Shown: piece by piece, positions 23,605-35,600 of the stretch
Layout of the letters: every line of letters begins with the position of its first letter
Numbering within the stretch: the first letter of the stretch is position 1
Assembly: GCF_023343835.1 (NCBI RefSeq)
Contig: NC_064437.1
Span: forward strand, 23,845,001 to 23,909,000
Reading direction: 5' to 3'
Origin: Lagopus muta
Taxonomy: Eukaryota; Chordata; Aves; Galliformes; Phasianidae
DNA length: 64,000 bases
The notes under the pieces: model-generated
What the model was told of the DNA's origin: nothing
Database searches by the model: none
The model's input: the letters and a program-made list of their open reading frames with translations, nothing else
Made by a program: the position numbers and the translations under genes

Positions 23605-24846
23605 AATAGAATAAAAATGAAATGTAGTGACATAGTTGTTTCCACTGTTAAAGCCATAGAGACAATTAGTGTCCCATTTATACACTTGATGGCATCACTC
23701 AGTAACTCATTCATAAACTCTGACGTGTTCAGGTCAGGTATTACAGAAAACATTGCCACAGTGAAAGCAGCTTTCCTCTGTTACAAAGTGGATAGCTACA
23801 GCGTCCCCAAGGTTTGCAGCTGCATCAGTCTCTACTGGAGGCTTTCACATGTCCTCTGTTTTAATTCCTGAGACTTTCTCCACCTGGAAGAGTTTTCTAA
23901 AGCCTTTCAACAGCAACAGAGGGAAATAGCTCAACTTCTTGTGGGGTACAAACCCACCCTTCAGGCAACAGAATGCATTGATCATTACAGGAAAATGGGC
24001 TCCATTCCAATATGCTGTGGGAATTATTCGTTGCAAGGTCCCTGCTGATTATTAGCATTTTGAGGCAACAGTGATAGAGGAAAATGTTTGTAATGGAATA
24101 CTTTCAATCATAATTCTGTTTTCTTTGTTTCTACTTCTGCATCATACATTCTGCCATGTCTTAAATTGTCACCCATTATTTTTGTTAAATCATAGCAGCT
24201 GTGAGTTCATAGACAATTCATTATCAGTGTGGAGCTTCGTGTGATCTAGCACTATCTGAAAGAAATAGGAAGCATTAAGTAGGAAATATTAAAATTAACT
24301 TTGCAACTTCCCCCAATATATGATTATCCCTTAAATCAGGTACAGGAAACAGTATAAGCTATGAAGATAATTAAAATATACTCTTGGGTTTCACTGGATT
24401 AAAACCGTTGAAAACTTATCCCTTATGGATACAAAGGAAGATAAAAATCATATTGCATCTGTCAGGGGACAGAATGTGTCTAGAAACAGAGTAAGTGGCA
24501 AAGCCTTCTCCTGTAGATATGTATCTCTTGCACACTGTTTGGAACAGGTATCTGTGATACCGCTATGCAGAAAAGCCCTTGGAAAAAACCCTGTTTGCTT
24601 CCAAGTGTCATATGTGGAAGGTACAACAACCCACGAGGAGCTGGGCATTAGAATTTGAACCTAAGAGAACAGAATGATAAGGACAGATGGTGATCTCTAA
24701 AAGAGATCTCCCTCAAAAAGAATTAAAAAAAAATCCTCTAAAATGAAGTGCATATTACTGGCACCACAGAAGCCCAGAGATAACATATACAGCCCACAAG
24801 CCTGCAGAGAGTATCATATCCATAACCAGCTGGCTGAAAGTAGTAG
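23585..24846 (-). other. GORAB: GORAB 3' UTR (predicted)
   Basis: This is the segment between the GORAB stop codon (24849-24847) and the predicted cleavage site. It is AT-rich and has no coding frame of interest. No intron is evident. The end is inferred from the hexamer plus the GU-rich element and not from transcript data. Confidence 0.55.
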
Positions 24847-25318
24847 TCATGTAGCAGAGCAAGCTGGGGAGTCTCCTGGAGTCACATTTACTGCCTGAGT
24901 CTGGTTGTCCATATCAGAGAGGGATTTGGTACTGGAGTTTTCAGACAGCACCAACTGTTCAGAGAGAGCAGGAGAAGCAGCAGCGTGGTTAGCATGCTCA
25001 CTCTCCTTTGTTGTAACAGTGGGAGCTGAGTTTTCTTTAGCTGTCCCAGCACGATTGTGTGACTGGCTGGCTTGTCTCCCTGCTTCTGCCTCCTGCTGCT
25101 GCAGCATCCGCTCCACCTCTATCTCAAGTTCCAGATTTTCCTCATCTGCCTCCACTTCCAGCTGCTGCATTAACTCCTCCAGCTTCCTGGCCTTGCGGAG
25201 CTCGTTCTGCTGTATGATCGTGCACAGGTGCTCTGTGAGGTGCTCCTTGATCTCTGTCTTGTGTTGGAGGTCCAGCTTGGCTGCCACGTACTCCGACTCA
25301 GCCTTGTCGTACCGTTTC
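24847..25318 (-). CDS. GORAB: GORAB coding exon 5 (terminal)
   Basis: The acceptor TTTTGCAG|G completes Arg217 and the exon runs to TGA at 24849-24847. It encodes [20 protein letters not shown], the conserved [19 protein letters not shown] and [20 protein letters not shown], and then a divergent Ser/Ala/Gln-rich tail ending in SPACSAT. The heptad pattern fades after about residue 297. The 210-residue plus-strand frame opposite it (24905-25537) is a shadow rich in Ser and Cys. Confidence 0.95.
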
Positions 25319-28300
25319 CTGCAAAATCAGCATCATTTCTCGTGGGTTAGATCTCAAAGCACTTTGCAATCTGCCACACGGACAGACACTTTAAGCATCC
25401 CTGAAATGCATTATGCCAGTTGTTTCATGATATGCTGCTACCCTAGTTTAAAGGGGGAGGAGGAAACAAGTACAAATGCTTTAAGCCATCTTCTTTTGAC
25501 ACATTGGCCTCCATCGCTCCTACATTGCAAGAGTTAATTTGCTTGTCTGAAATACAGAGACTGAATTGCAAGCAAGCATTTTTACCGCCAGTTTTAAGAG
25601 ATGCAACACTAGCAGGAGAAAGAAACCCTCAGAAGTTGTAATGTTTTCACACTTCAAATGAACAACTACCCAGCAAACTGCAACACTGTAAAGCAGTTTG
25701 GAGTTTTTCTAGTCCAACCGTCAGCACAATGGATACAGATGCTATGAGGGTGCTATACATACTTGCACTTGGATCTGATCGAGATGCAGACTCTTCTGGC
25801 CACCCAGATACACATTCTGAAAGTCACGAACTCCACAGATCAACATAGCATCTGACATCAATAGTGATCACAACTTTTGTGTGGCAACAGATGTAGAATT
25901 TCATTGCAAGCATTCCCCCAGGACATACCTCCTGCCAATCTGTGTTTCCTGTCATGGCAAATATAGCCAAAAGGAAATATTCCAAATATTTATTGAGGTC
26001 GACGTATCCCGGATATGCAGCACTTTAATGGTTGGTGTCCATGTTAGTGATGTATCTTCAACTACATTCATTGAAACTGTATATTAATTCAGCTTAATTA
26101 TTAGAGAGAGAGATGCAATCTTGCTCAGCAGGAACGAGAACAGAACAAGAAAGTCAAGATTTCCCTGGGTCAAGTATCCAAAATGGAAGAGCCAACACTA
26201 TGCTGGAAGCTTCTGCACGGTCAAACATTTGGGCCAAAATCACATATCTTCTCCACACCATAATTATTAAAATTCCATTCCACAGTAACTGTCAGATGCC
26301 ATCAACCACGTGCTCAGAATTATTTAACACTGCACTTCTTGACCCAGTGAAAAAGATTGGGTTTTAGCCCAAAAATAGAAGCCAAGGACTGAAAAAACTG
26401 CTTTCAAAACCACCACTTAAAAGTAAATCAGCCTTGGCTCATAATGTACAAAAACTACAGCACTGTAATTATGCAACTCACGCTTCCAAATCTCTCCCTC
26501 ACAAAAAGATTTACTAAGTCCATCAAAATCACTGTTTCAGAATTTCATCTCCTTTGTCCAACCAATATCCCCTCTGTTACCCTCACTATAAACTGCTTTC
26601 CAAAAGCTGGAGCTGACTGTTACATTCTCTTTTGCTATTAAGCATTTCAAAGAGACATGTTATTAGAAGATTTGGATAAGGGCATTTGTAAGAGTGTTTA
26701 GCAGTTTCAGAAAGCAGAGTTAAGCCAAAAATACAATGAAATGTTTCCCTCTCGAGGATAAGAAATTCAGCATCCGTACACACTCAGCTACTGAAACTGC
26801 AGTTAACCTTAGATATTTCAAATGATAATCATGCAACCCAAATCCTTATTTTTTAAGCTACTACTGGTATTTTTTGAAGACTAATTACCACACTTATTAG
26901 CCTGTGGTCGACATACAGCAGAATTCTTAGGTGGAAATAGACATTTCACACATTGAATCCTGAACCAAAAACCTCAACCAAACATTTCCATTTTATTCAA
27001 CGACTACATAAACATGCTGATGTTTATCTACTGATGTTGTGGTTTACCCACAGCTAAAAGGGTGTTCCCATTAATTTCTTGCACTTAAGGAACTCATCAG
27101 AACCAGAGTGATTAAAGGCACATTGCGAAGGGGGAAAGCTTACTTTTTCCTCCCAGTTCCAAAAACACTTCAGCAGAATTCTGTTTTAAGCTTAATTGGT
27201 CCCATAGATTCTAGCAGGACCAGACCTGTCATCAAAAGTCAAGTTTCCTTGAAAGGAAACTTAGGATTTTTGGAAAAGATCTCTTTTCCCTAAGAAGAAA
27301 CAATAAAGCAGGGCTTAAGGACAACAGCACAGTTAAAGCAGTAAGTATGCCTCACAACAGCACAAAGCTGGAAGGCATAGTCTGCAGTCAGAAAACAAAC
27401 TTCAGTTTCCAGATTTCAAGGGGAAAACGAGGAAATAGAAAGCACACTTTTACCTCAAGGTTTCTAAGCAGACAGTCTGAGGGGCTTTACATACGCATTA
27501 TTACAGCGACCTCACTCCATTACTGCTTCAGTGAGTAGAAACAATATTTGCTCCCTCTACTCAGGAAAGGCTGTTCCCTCCTCATCCCTGCCTGGCACTT
27601 ACCGGGCATAGGAGTAGTCCAGGCTGGCTTGGTCAATGCGGTTCCGCAGGATGCCGATGTCAGCAGACACCATGTCATCTAAAGCTTGTAACTCCTTCTG
27701 AATCCTTTTTAGCTTCACCGTTTCAGCTTGAGTTCTTTTGGATCTGCAAAAAGGAAGATGTTTTCTTTTTCTTTGCGAGCCTCTTTTCTTGACATAATGG
27801 GCTTCATTACATTTGCAAAGCAACTACTGTCTTTATGAGCTACTCAGAAGGCTACTCCTTTATGGTTTCAGACTGCTGATCTTACTTAATATCCACAGGG
27901 ATCTAAAATGTCTGCTATTAAAGGACTACATCAAAATTATGTAATGACTGTACTGAAAGTACCTAAAACGGATTGTGTTCCTTCACTGAGGAAACACACA
28001 AGTAGTTGCTGTATCTAAGCAGCTCTCAGCATAAGGAAACAGGAAAAGACCTGGAGGGTGAGTAAGAGGGGGAAGGGTATTCAGTCCTACAAATATCCCC
28101 TTTCAAAGAAGTCCAGCTAGAAGGGGCCAAAAAGCCACCTAACCTAAGCTTGATTTCACTGTTGTAAAATCATTCCCAGAAGTCCTGGCCAAATCCCAGT
28201 GAAGTCAATGGAAAGTTTTACCTCAAACACAAAGGACTGCAACCAAGCCTTATGCAACCTTTTTCAGCTCAGCCTGTTCATTCCCTAGTTCTGAAAACTG

Positions 28301-31300
28301 AACGTTGCTAAGGGCAGCAGGCTTCAATGGACTTCTCTCTCAGGCAAATAAGCAACTTGCAACAAGATTTTACACCAGGTCACTTTGCAACTGTCATTCT
28401 TCCTCAACAGCAAAATTGTGCTTTTCAGCCACTGCTTTACTCCAGAACATGGGTAGGAAGTGACACCACCTCTCATTTGACCAGCTGATGCAGGTGAACA
28501 GAAGCAGACATCTTTCAGTGCTACTTAGAGCCTGAAGACCTTTAAATCTCAGCTGTAGCTCCTTGTCCACTATCTTCCATGTCTTCCTCCCTCTCCTTGT
28601 GCCAGCCTGGTGGCATTGTCTCACAGTGACTCTGACCACAGTTATTTGTTACTTAAAAAAGGCAAAAGAAAGCAAAATCTTCAGAACGTCAAAGAGAATC
28701 TTGTGCACAGTACTGATATTAATTCATCTTTACTACTCAAGAGCTTCAATGGGCAGAACATGACACTTTCCTGGGAGAGGACTGTGAGCCAGAAAGCTGT
28801 GCATCACTTTCCTTGATTCAGTACTATCAATTGCTCCAATATTCTTCTTCACAAACCTTGCCTGACTTGCAGTTTTACCTATCTTGCTGGACAACACTAT
28901 TTTCAAGTCTGGTCACCGGAAAAACAAGAGCTAACAACTCTAAGAACACATGAATTTCTATGTATTTTAATCAGCCACGTGTAAAAAACTTCTTAAAGCT
29001 TGATAGTTTTTTCCTTTCAACACTTTTCACATATTAGTAAGTCAAACTCAAAATGCTTAATCACTCATGGCAAGCATGTAATCACAGGGAACTGTCTGTC
29101 ACAGCTGCTAATTTGTGGAGCAGTACGTGGAGAGCAAAGAGAGGGGGAAAGAAGGAGATTTTAAAAGAAGATATATAATTGGTTGCAGATTGAAAGGAAC
29201 CTCTTTCTCAGCCCACACTGCAGCACAGGCCCTTACCTCTCAGCAATAGCTTTGGCCAGAAGTGCCTTCTTGCGTTTATTCTTCTCTTCTATCAGCCGTT
29301 GCTCTTGCTGGAGGATCTCCCACCGTGATTTTTCCTGCCTGCTCATTGACAAGAAGATCAAAATTGATAGCAAGTTCAATTCGCTCCCTGTCCTCCACAC
29401 AACACCGATAATAAACATCATGTTTCCTGGAGCAAACTCCAAATAGGCTGAAGGAACAATAAACAGTTTTCTGCAAGAAGTCACTGAGACCAATAAACAT
29501 TTTCAGATGCAATGTGCTGATCAGAACACAAATCGTCACATGCAAACACGCTGCTGGCTCCATGATTGCTGGAAGAAAGAGCGTTCAACACTTCCTCAGA
29601 GTTGGATAAGATTTTTCACATAAAGGTTGTGCTTTACCACTGGGTCGAAGCAGTTCCAGTCTTCTTATTAGCTGCTATGAGTTAACTGTTCAGTTTGCCA
29701 ATGCAGCCTCTTTTTTTGAAAGTGCTTTTTCTTATCAGACAGACAATCTGTCTGCCTTATAACAGAGCACTCAGACAATTAAACAGATGGAAAGAAGAGC
29801 TGATAAAAATTACAATGAAATTGATTAATGAGGAAAACAGCATTTTCCTTTTATCACTGTGGAAAGAGTTACATTGATTCCATTTCCTAGGCCACCACAA
29901 CTACTGAGAGATATAACTGATCCCAGAGAATGGAAGACAAGGTTCTTGGTGAGAGGGGACAACCTGTGTGAACGCAATTGGGTAGGATTAAGGGGAAACA
30001 AAACCTGCTTTGTTGCTTTTCCATCCTTCATGCCTTCTGAGAAGTCTCTGTTCCAAGGTCTTGCTCAGTTTAACAATGCCAAAGTAATTCAGCTATGTTT
30101 ATTTTAAAAACCATTCCTGCACAAGAATATCTCTTCAGACTTCTCACCATTCTATTCCTAAGACCACATACCGAGAAAAATGTTGGACAAGATTTAAATT
30201 GGACTGCACAGGCTTGAATAACTTCAGCAGATTCGTGGGCGGTTGTGGCACCTAGATGTTATTTGCTCCCTATACCTTCTCTGCTACGCTTCAACTACCT
30301 TCCACACACAGAAAATGTATTTTTCACCACCAGCGGGAAGGAGCAGAACAGTCAGTACACCCACTGAGCACAGGAATAATTGGGTACTGCTCTGTCAAGT
30401 GCAGCTATTCTCATGAAGAGACTGCTCTCTGCAGCTGGGTGATCCCAGCCAGGTGACTGCACAGCCAGCAGCTGCTGCCCCTCATGATGTATCTGTGAGA
30501 AACAGGACATCCTGCCACTGTTCTTGGAACTGGACAGAATCCTCTCCAATGGGAAGCACCTTTGGTCCCCTCTAAAATCCTACAAGCACTTTTATCCAGG
30601 CAAGAGAACCATATGCAGAACTGTGCGCACTCAAGGAAAAAAAACCTCACACTTGGATACAGGCAGGAAAAAAAGCACAAAGGAGGTAAAAGCAAGTCAT
30701 TTCATATTAAAAATGCCTGCCCTCTCTTACATTTAGACAACAGCTTCCTTCTATAGGCTACTGTATGTATTCTGGATGATGAACAAAGTAACTGCCTCAT
30801 GCAGTCAGACTCCCAGCTGCGTTCCATACTTTTTCCTTTCTCTCTCATAGGTACCACTCTGATGCTTTGGGGAGAGACAGACACCCCAATATGGGCTGAT
30901 AAAGAGTGAGAACTCGAATTGTGAAAGATAGAGAATTCTTTAAAATGGAAATTTTTATCTTTTTAACAGGAGAGATTAATAAATCTACAGTAATATTGTA
31001 ATTTCTGTAACTCTGTGTTCCCATTCACAATATATCTACTTTCAAAAGGTACAGCTACTTTCTGTTGTGGATGCTGGCTTGTCTATGCAACATGATCCAG
31101 ATGAGATTAGATCTTCACAAATCACTGCGGCAGACCTCCTCGATTCACAGTCCCACTGCTATAGGAAATCATTCAGGCAGTCATGGTGCTTTTCTGCATG
31201 GATTAAATGACATAATTTGGTACTGAATCAGGTCTAACCCAACTGACTAGAGATGAAAAGCAAAGGCTCAAAGCAGAGGAAGAAAACATTCTCTCTCACA

Positions 31301-32353
31301 CCTCCCTGTTAGATAAAGGAAAGTTCAACATTCAATTTCGCTTTACAGTAAAACAAAAGAATAAATTCACACAGAATAAAACCATCCCCCAATTTTACCA
31401 ACTTACTAACAATTCCACTTTCTTTTTCTCCACTGTAGTGCTCGTCTTTGGAGTGAGGTTCCGGGCACTGTCACTACCATCACAAGGACCTGCTGGCCTC
31501 GCCTCCTTTTGCTGATCTTTGCTGTCACGTTGCCTTTGCTCTGCTAAAGGACGATGTGATGCTGGCACGGGCTGCTGAGGATTACAAGGTTTATGTTTTG
31601 GTGCAGACAGCAACTGCTCAGGAGGAACTGAGGCTGCTCCACCCTGCAGTCCCAGCTTCTGGCATTGCTGCTGGAGAGCTTTTTCTCGCTGCAGTTGCTT
31701 CCAATTCTTATTTGCAGGCTGGGGATGACGCGGCTGCTCCAGCGGTTCAGATAAATCTATCAATGGATGAGGGGGAGAAAGAGAATTAAAAGCAGGCCTT
31801 ACAAACAAACATGGACTGTAAACTGGCTACACTGGGGCAAAACCAACCTAAGGACAAGACACATCTGGGTATCAAGGGAAAGCATCCTGAGGAAAATCCA
31901 GGAGCTTGGAAACGTTCTGTTGGTCTAGGAATCGGGGGTTTTAGGGAATGCGAGCATCCGAAAACGAGAGGAGGGAGGAAAAAGGGATTGGCAGCGGGGG
32001 ACTAAAGGAAGAACTTCGGGGAGGAACAGAGGCGAGTCCAGGGGAGAACCAGATCTAGGGCCAAGGGAGGTCCAGTGGGCAACTCGGGCTTTATAAAGCG
32101 AGGGATAGTGAAGAACAAGGCGAAGACAGGTAGAGATGCACGAGCGGGCCGGAGGACAGGCAGGCGTAGGCACAAGAGATCGGGCTGAGGGCACGGCTAG
32201 GAGCACGAGGGCCTGCTGGCTGCACCGCACCGCGCCGCGCCCGGCCCCGCCGCTCCCCGGTGCCCGGCCTCGAGCTCGGCCGCACTCCGTACCTCGCTGC
32301 AGGCGCCGCAGCTCCTCCTGCGTGAAACCAGCCCAGCCCTCAGCACCGGCCAT
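24847..32353 (-). CDS. GORAB: GORAB, golgin RAB6-interacting protein (complete, five coding exons)
   Basis: The spliced frame is 61+350+98+141+472 bases, which gives 373 residues, close to the 369 of human GORAB. Every junction keeps frame and has GT/AG boundaries. GORAB is a coiled-coil protein of the trans-Golgi that binds RAB6, ARF5 and SCYL1 and stabilises COPI assembly. Human loss-of-function causes gerodermia osteodysplastica, and fly Gorab also acts in centriole duplication with Sas6. Residues 1-137 hold an acidic N-terminal [13 protein letters not shown] motif and the QLQREKAL and PEQLLSAPK segments. Residues about 138-297 form an almost continuous charged heptad-rich coiled coil that contains the most conserved part ([20 protein letters not shown]). 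The C-terminal 75 or so residues are Ser/Ala/Glu-rich and poorly conserved. PRRX1 follows in the same orientation, as in mammals. Confidence 0.97.
25319..27602 (-). other. GORAB: GORAB intron 4
   Basis: This is a 2284-base intron, the longest of the gene. I looked for snoRNA C/D-box pairs around the TCATCAG at about 27093 and found no convincing partner. No CR1 copy was recognised. Confidence 0.9.
27603..27743 (-). CDS. GORAB: GORAB coding exon 4
   Basis: A strong acceptor (CTTCCTTTTTGCAG|A) completes Arg170. The exon encodes up to the split Arg217, including [19 protein letters not shown] and [20 protein letters not shown]. This is the most conserved block of the protein and lies in the central region implicated in RAB6 binding and Golgi targeting. 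The donor CG|GTAAGTG (GT at 27602-27601) leaves phase 2. Confidence 0.96.
27744..29236 (-). other. GORAB: GORAB intron 3
   Basis: This is a 1493-base intron. It ends in a clear polypyrimidine tract before exon 4. No internal gene was seen. Confidence 0.9.
29237..29334 (-). CDS. GORAB: GORAB coding exon 3
   Basis: The acceptor is GGCAG|GAAAAATC. The exon encodes residues 138-169 plus two bases of Arg170: [20 protein letters not shown], then [12 protein letters not shown]. It opens the long coiled coil and is nearly identical to the mammalian exon. The donor AG|GTAAGG (GT at 29236-29235) leaves phase 2. Confidence 0.95.
29335..31406 (-). other. GORAB: GORAB intron 2
   Basis: This is a 2072-base intron of ordinary composition with no recognised repeat, exon or small RNA. 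Confidence 0.9.
31407..31756 (-). CDS. GORAB: GORAB coding exon 2
   Basis: The acceptor is GATAG|ATT and the split codon makes Asp21. The exon encodes residues 21-137, a low-complexity Gln/Pro-rich region containing the conserved blocks [19 protein letters not shown] and [12 protein letters not shown], and ends in EKKKVELL. The donor TTA|GTAAGT (GT at 31406-31405) leaves phase 0. The last residue is Leu where human has Gln at the junction, which fits a TTA codon at the exon end. The plus-strand frame at 31556-31789 opposite this exon is a shadow. Confidence 0.94.
31757..32292 (-). other. GORAB: GORAB intron 1
   Basis: This is a 536-base intron. Its first part lies in the CpG island and is GC-rich; the remainder is ordinary. 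No RNA gene was recognised. Confidence 0.9.
32293..32353 (-). CDS. GORAB: GORAB coding exon 1
   Basis: The exon encodes residues 1-20 ([10 protein letters not shown] and [10 protein letters not shown]) plus the first base of codon 21. The start ATG at 32353 has G at +4 and matches the revised mammalian start (MA.GAGWAGFSEEELRRL). The donor is GAG|GTACGG with GT at 32292-32291, phase 1. The exon lies in the CpG island. Confidence 0.95.
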
Positions 32354-32470
32354 GGCGCTTCCTCCTTCCGCTCACGGGGCACCGCGCCACGCAAGCCCCG
32401 AGGCTGCCCCGCCGCCGCCGCACCGCTCGAGCAGGCGAACGCTGCGGACAGGCCCGACCGGCAGCGTGCG

Positions 32471-32514
32471 GCTTCCATGGCGACGCGGCGGGGGCTTCGC
32501 GTTTCCATGGCGAC
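32471..32514. promoter_or_regulatory. GORAB: Two tandem X-box (RFX-type) motifs in the GORAB promoter
   Basis: GCTTCCATGGCGAC (32471-32484) and GTTTCCATGGCGAC (32501-32514) are both close to the RFX-family palindrome GTTNCCATGGNAAC; the second reads GTCGCCATGGAAAC on the minus strand. They share 14 identical bases and are exactly 30 bases apart, about three helical turns. They lie 118-161 bases upstream of the GORAB start codon. Confidence 0.7.
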
Positions 32515-32524
32515 GCAGTGGCAC

Positions 32525-32536
32525 AAGATGGCGGCC
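32525..32536 (+). promoter_or_regulatory. YY1-type motif oriented for divergent transcription
   Basis: AAGATGGCGGCC is the classic YY1 promoter motif, usually found in sense orientation just downstream of a start site. Here it points away from GORAB. The ATG in it opens a three-codon frame (Met-Ala-Ala-stop). A divergent start near 32500-32525 is inferred. Confidence 0.5.
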
Positions 32537-32598
32537 TGAAGGGATGCGAGAAGCGGGCAGTGGAGGGCAGGGCCGGGGCCCCGTCTGCGGGGCTCCTT

Positions 32599-32604
32599 AA
32601 TAAA
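32599..32604 (+). terminator. Early AATAAA for a possible divergent transcript
   Basis: A canonical hexamer lies 63 bases downstream of the plus-strand YY1-type motif, the arrangement expected when upstream antisense RNAs are terminated early. No downstream GU-rich element was confirmed. Confidence 0.3.
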
Positions 32605-32640
32605 GCAGCGTTAAAGCAGCAACGCCACGACGCCCCGGCC

Positions 32641-35600
32641 ATTTATAGATCGTAGTTAGGCAGTCTTAGCGAGGTATTTTTCTCTGCAGCATCTCAGAAT
32701 TGTGTTTGTAGGGGCACAGAAAACATCCCTGGGCCCTGTGCAGTAAGGGAGGTGTGAGCCCGGGCACGTGTTCTCCGCCAAATAATTGCCGAGACCAAAC
32801 CTACACAAACTAATAAAGAAATATGAGATTAAACGTGAGAAAAGATTATTTCAGTGCTAACAAAGTCACGCATCCCTTTCTGGGAGGGATGGGCTCCTGA
32901 TGTAGCAACATTCTCTCTCTAGCCGTGACAGCATGCATGTTTTCCAGCCAGCCCAAACTCTAGCTGCTACTTGAAGCCTACCACAAGTCTTGCAGATGAA
33001 CCTACCTGCCTGAGAACATCAGGTAGAACACACAAGCCTCAGGTTTAGCTAAAGCAGTCCAGTGGGCTGGAGGCTTAAATACATCATCAGTAATAAAAGG
33101 GGGATGTTTTTCAGTGCTTAACAACATCCCTTGTGGTTTCCAATCTGTGAGGGATTAGTCAAGCTCTGAAGAATTGCTGTCTCCTAGAACAAATTCATTA
33201 TTTGATGGCCACGCATGAGTTCACAATTTATTGCGGCAGCACTTCTAAGTGCTCCTGCATGACTAACACATGCCATAAATAGCAACCCTACTCAGAGGAG
33301 ATGGAGTCCTGGACTGTCACTTGCAGGCAGGTTTCAAACATTTCTGCTGGGATTTAGCCTTTGGGGAGCAGACACATCACTATTTTTCACCAGCAGCTTG
33401 GTTGTGGGCCAGGGTGAAACAGAGACATGGCAGACATCCAGTGGAGAAGAAGCAGAGCACATTTATCTCCATTCTGTCATAGACATCATGGGGTCTGTTC
33501 ATGGTCATCACCAACCAGGGCTTGAAGCTGCAGGATGGCCCCTCGGGCTGGATTACAGCTTGCTCTGGGAAACTTTACCAAGCACAGAAGAGATCGAATG
33601 AGAACCGTAATCTTGCCTTGACTCGCATGCTCTCAAAAGCCAGGAAGCCCAGATAGCAGAACCAGGTATCAACTGGAATTTTACGATGCATCAGTGTTGG
33701 CCAGCCTCGTAGGACACATAATTCCCTCATAGATGCCTGTACTGGAGTCAGGAATCTAAATCTGTCTTGATACCTAAATCCCTGCCATGGGCTGTGCCGA
33801 AACCACAGGTACCAACTGAACGAGCCTCATGAAGCACTAACTCCAGACCTCATTCCTGAACCTCAGTTCTTTCTTCTCTTCCAAGTTTCAGTGCTGCAAA
33901 CAAAAATGAAGCACCATATTCTCTTTATTGCAGCAGATATTCCAGGCATAAAACTCCCATGTGTTTTATAGAAAAAGTATAAAGACTTTTGAGTTGTTAA
34001 CTACAATGCTATAGGCAAAGCAGCAATCGGCTTTAACAGTTTCCATCAGCCAAAGGTTTAATTACCAGCAGTTGGGCCAGCCTTCTCCAGGAACAATTAT
34101 AACCTAGTGAAGTCATTTCACAGGGCATTTACCAGCAGCAGATTCAGAAAATGGAGGCTGTTCATGTTCCCTGGCTGGTTAAAGGCCTGTGAGCTTAACA
34201 TGAAACTAATGTTTGACACCTATGAAAAAGTATTTTCTAAGCAAACACAGGTTGGATAAGGCTGAATGAAGAGAAAATAGAAAATAGAAACCTTATTTTC
34301 CATTCCCACTTTGGGAAAGAGATGATGGACAACCCAAACCATACTGAAAAAAAAGCCCCAATAACCTAAACCTTCCTTTTACATCCGGGGCCAGATTAGA
34401 CTTCTGTATCATTTTGAGATTCAAGAACTGCTACCTCATGAGCAGACCTGGTTATGTCTGTACCTTCTGTGTCTGTTTTATATTGCCTCTTTAGCCTGCT
34501 GTCTCCTGAAGCAGCAAGTAGCATGAGATTTTTTTTCTTCTGCGATTCCCAGATCATGATGGACATGTCATCACAGACCAGCAACTTTGACTCTATAGGG
34601 CAGGCCTCAGGGTCAGACCTCAGGGTCAGTCCTCAGCTGACATTTCAACCCAGGATGGACACAATTTGTACCAGGACCTTACTGACACTGGTTTAGTTCA
34701 AACTGCAGTTTTGTTTTTCAGAGCCAAATCACCATGTCCAGCCAAACCAGACCAATGTGTGAGCAAGGAGCAAGCCCAGCCTTTTGAGAATTAATTTCTC
34801 CTTTAAAGGATGCTTTTCACATTCATGCTATGGAGGTTTCTTCCGTTGATTTCAGCTGTACTATCCAGGAAGGTTCTGAACCTGAGATAAATAATTAATT
34901 CAAGTAATTAACTTCTCAGCATGGCACTGAAAACAAGAGTGCAGTTGAGGCCCTCCTCCTCTGCAGCCTGGTGAAGGCAGCTAGGATTTTCCCATGGTCC
35001 AACAGACTGTGGATTAGATTGCTGAGAGCATAGCATCAACACTGATCTCCACGTTCAGCTTTTTTTTTCCTGGCTAAATACCCCCAAGGACTCTCCATTA
35101 AGGAGCACCAGACTCAGAAACCAAGGTGGAAATCAGCGTCACTGAGCCCTAGGCCCTGATCCAAACCAGCATGCAAGCCTGTGCTTAACCTCAGCCATGT
35201 GCTTGAGCCACAGCCTTTAACCAAGCCTCACCAGGGCAGTGCCAAGATGCCTGGCTCAGCACCAACATACCCCTAATCCTGCATTGGGAACTTGGAGCTC
35301 AGCACATGGCAGGATAATCACTGTATTACAGGATCTCAACTACGGGATAGGCTAACAGAGGTGCTGCATGCCCTGTTCTGCCTTGGCCTCATCTTCCCAG
35401 CATCTGTTCTCCTACACTGGAATCAAATGAGCACCATCATTTCTGGCACTACAGCAGTCTTGGTTTTTTGGAATTTCTTAGAGGGAAACAGAAACCCACT
35501 TATCTAAAGAGCTAACAGGTGAGAAAACTACACTGGAAGACTGCTTCTTAAACCATAGAAACCAGTGGTTTTCAACATCATTTGATTTGTGGATCTTTAT

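Larger units (their letters stand above)
32120..32640 (-). promoter_or_regulatory. GORAB: CpG-island promoter of GORAB
   Basis: This GC- and CpG-dense block covers exon 1, the 5' UTR and about 290 bases upstream of the start codon. No TATA box was seen, as is usual for a housekeeping-type gene. It contains two X-box motifs and a YY1-type motif listed separately. The start site is probably between about 32380 and 32500. Confidence 0.8.

Noticed and set aside
24905..25537. 210-residue plus-strand frame
   Set aside because: Antisense to GORAB exon 5; Ser/Cys-rich reverse reading of Glu/Gln-rich coiled-coil codons.
25319..27602. Intronic C/D-box snoRNA in GORAB intron 4
   Set aside because: A TGATGA-like C box near 27093 has no D box or terminal stem at a suitable distance.
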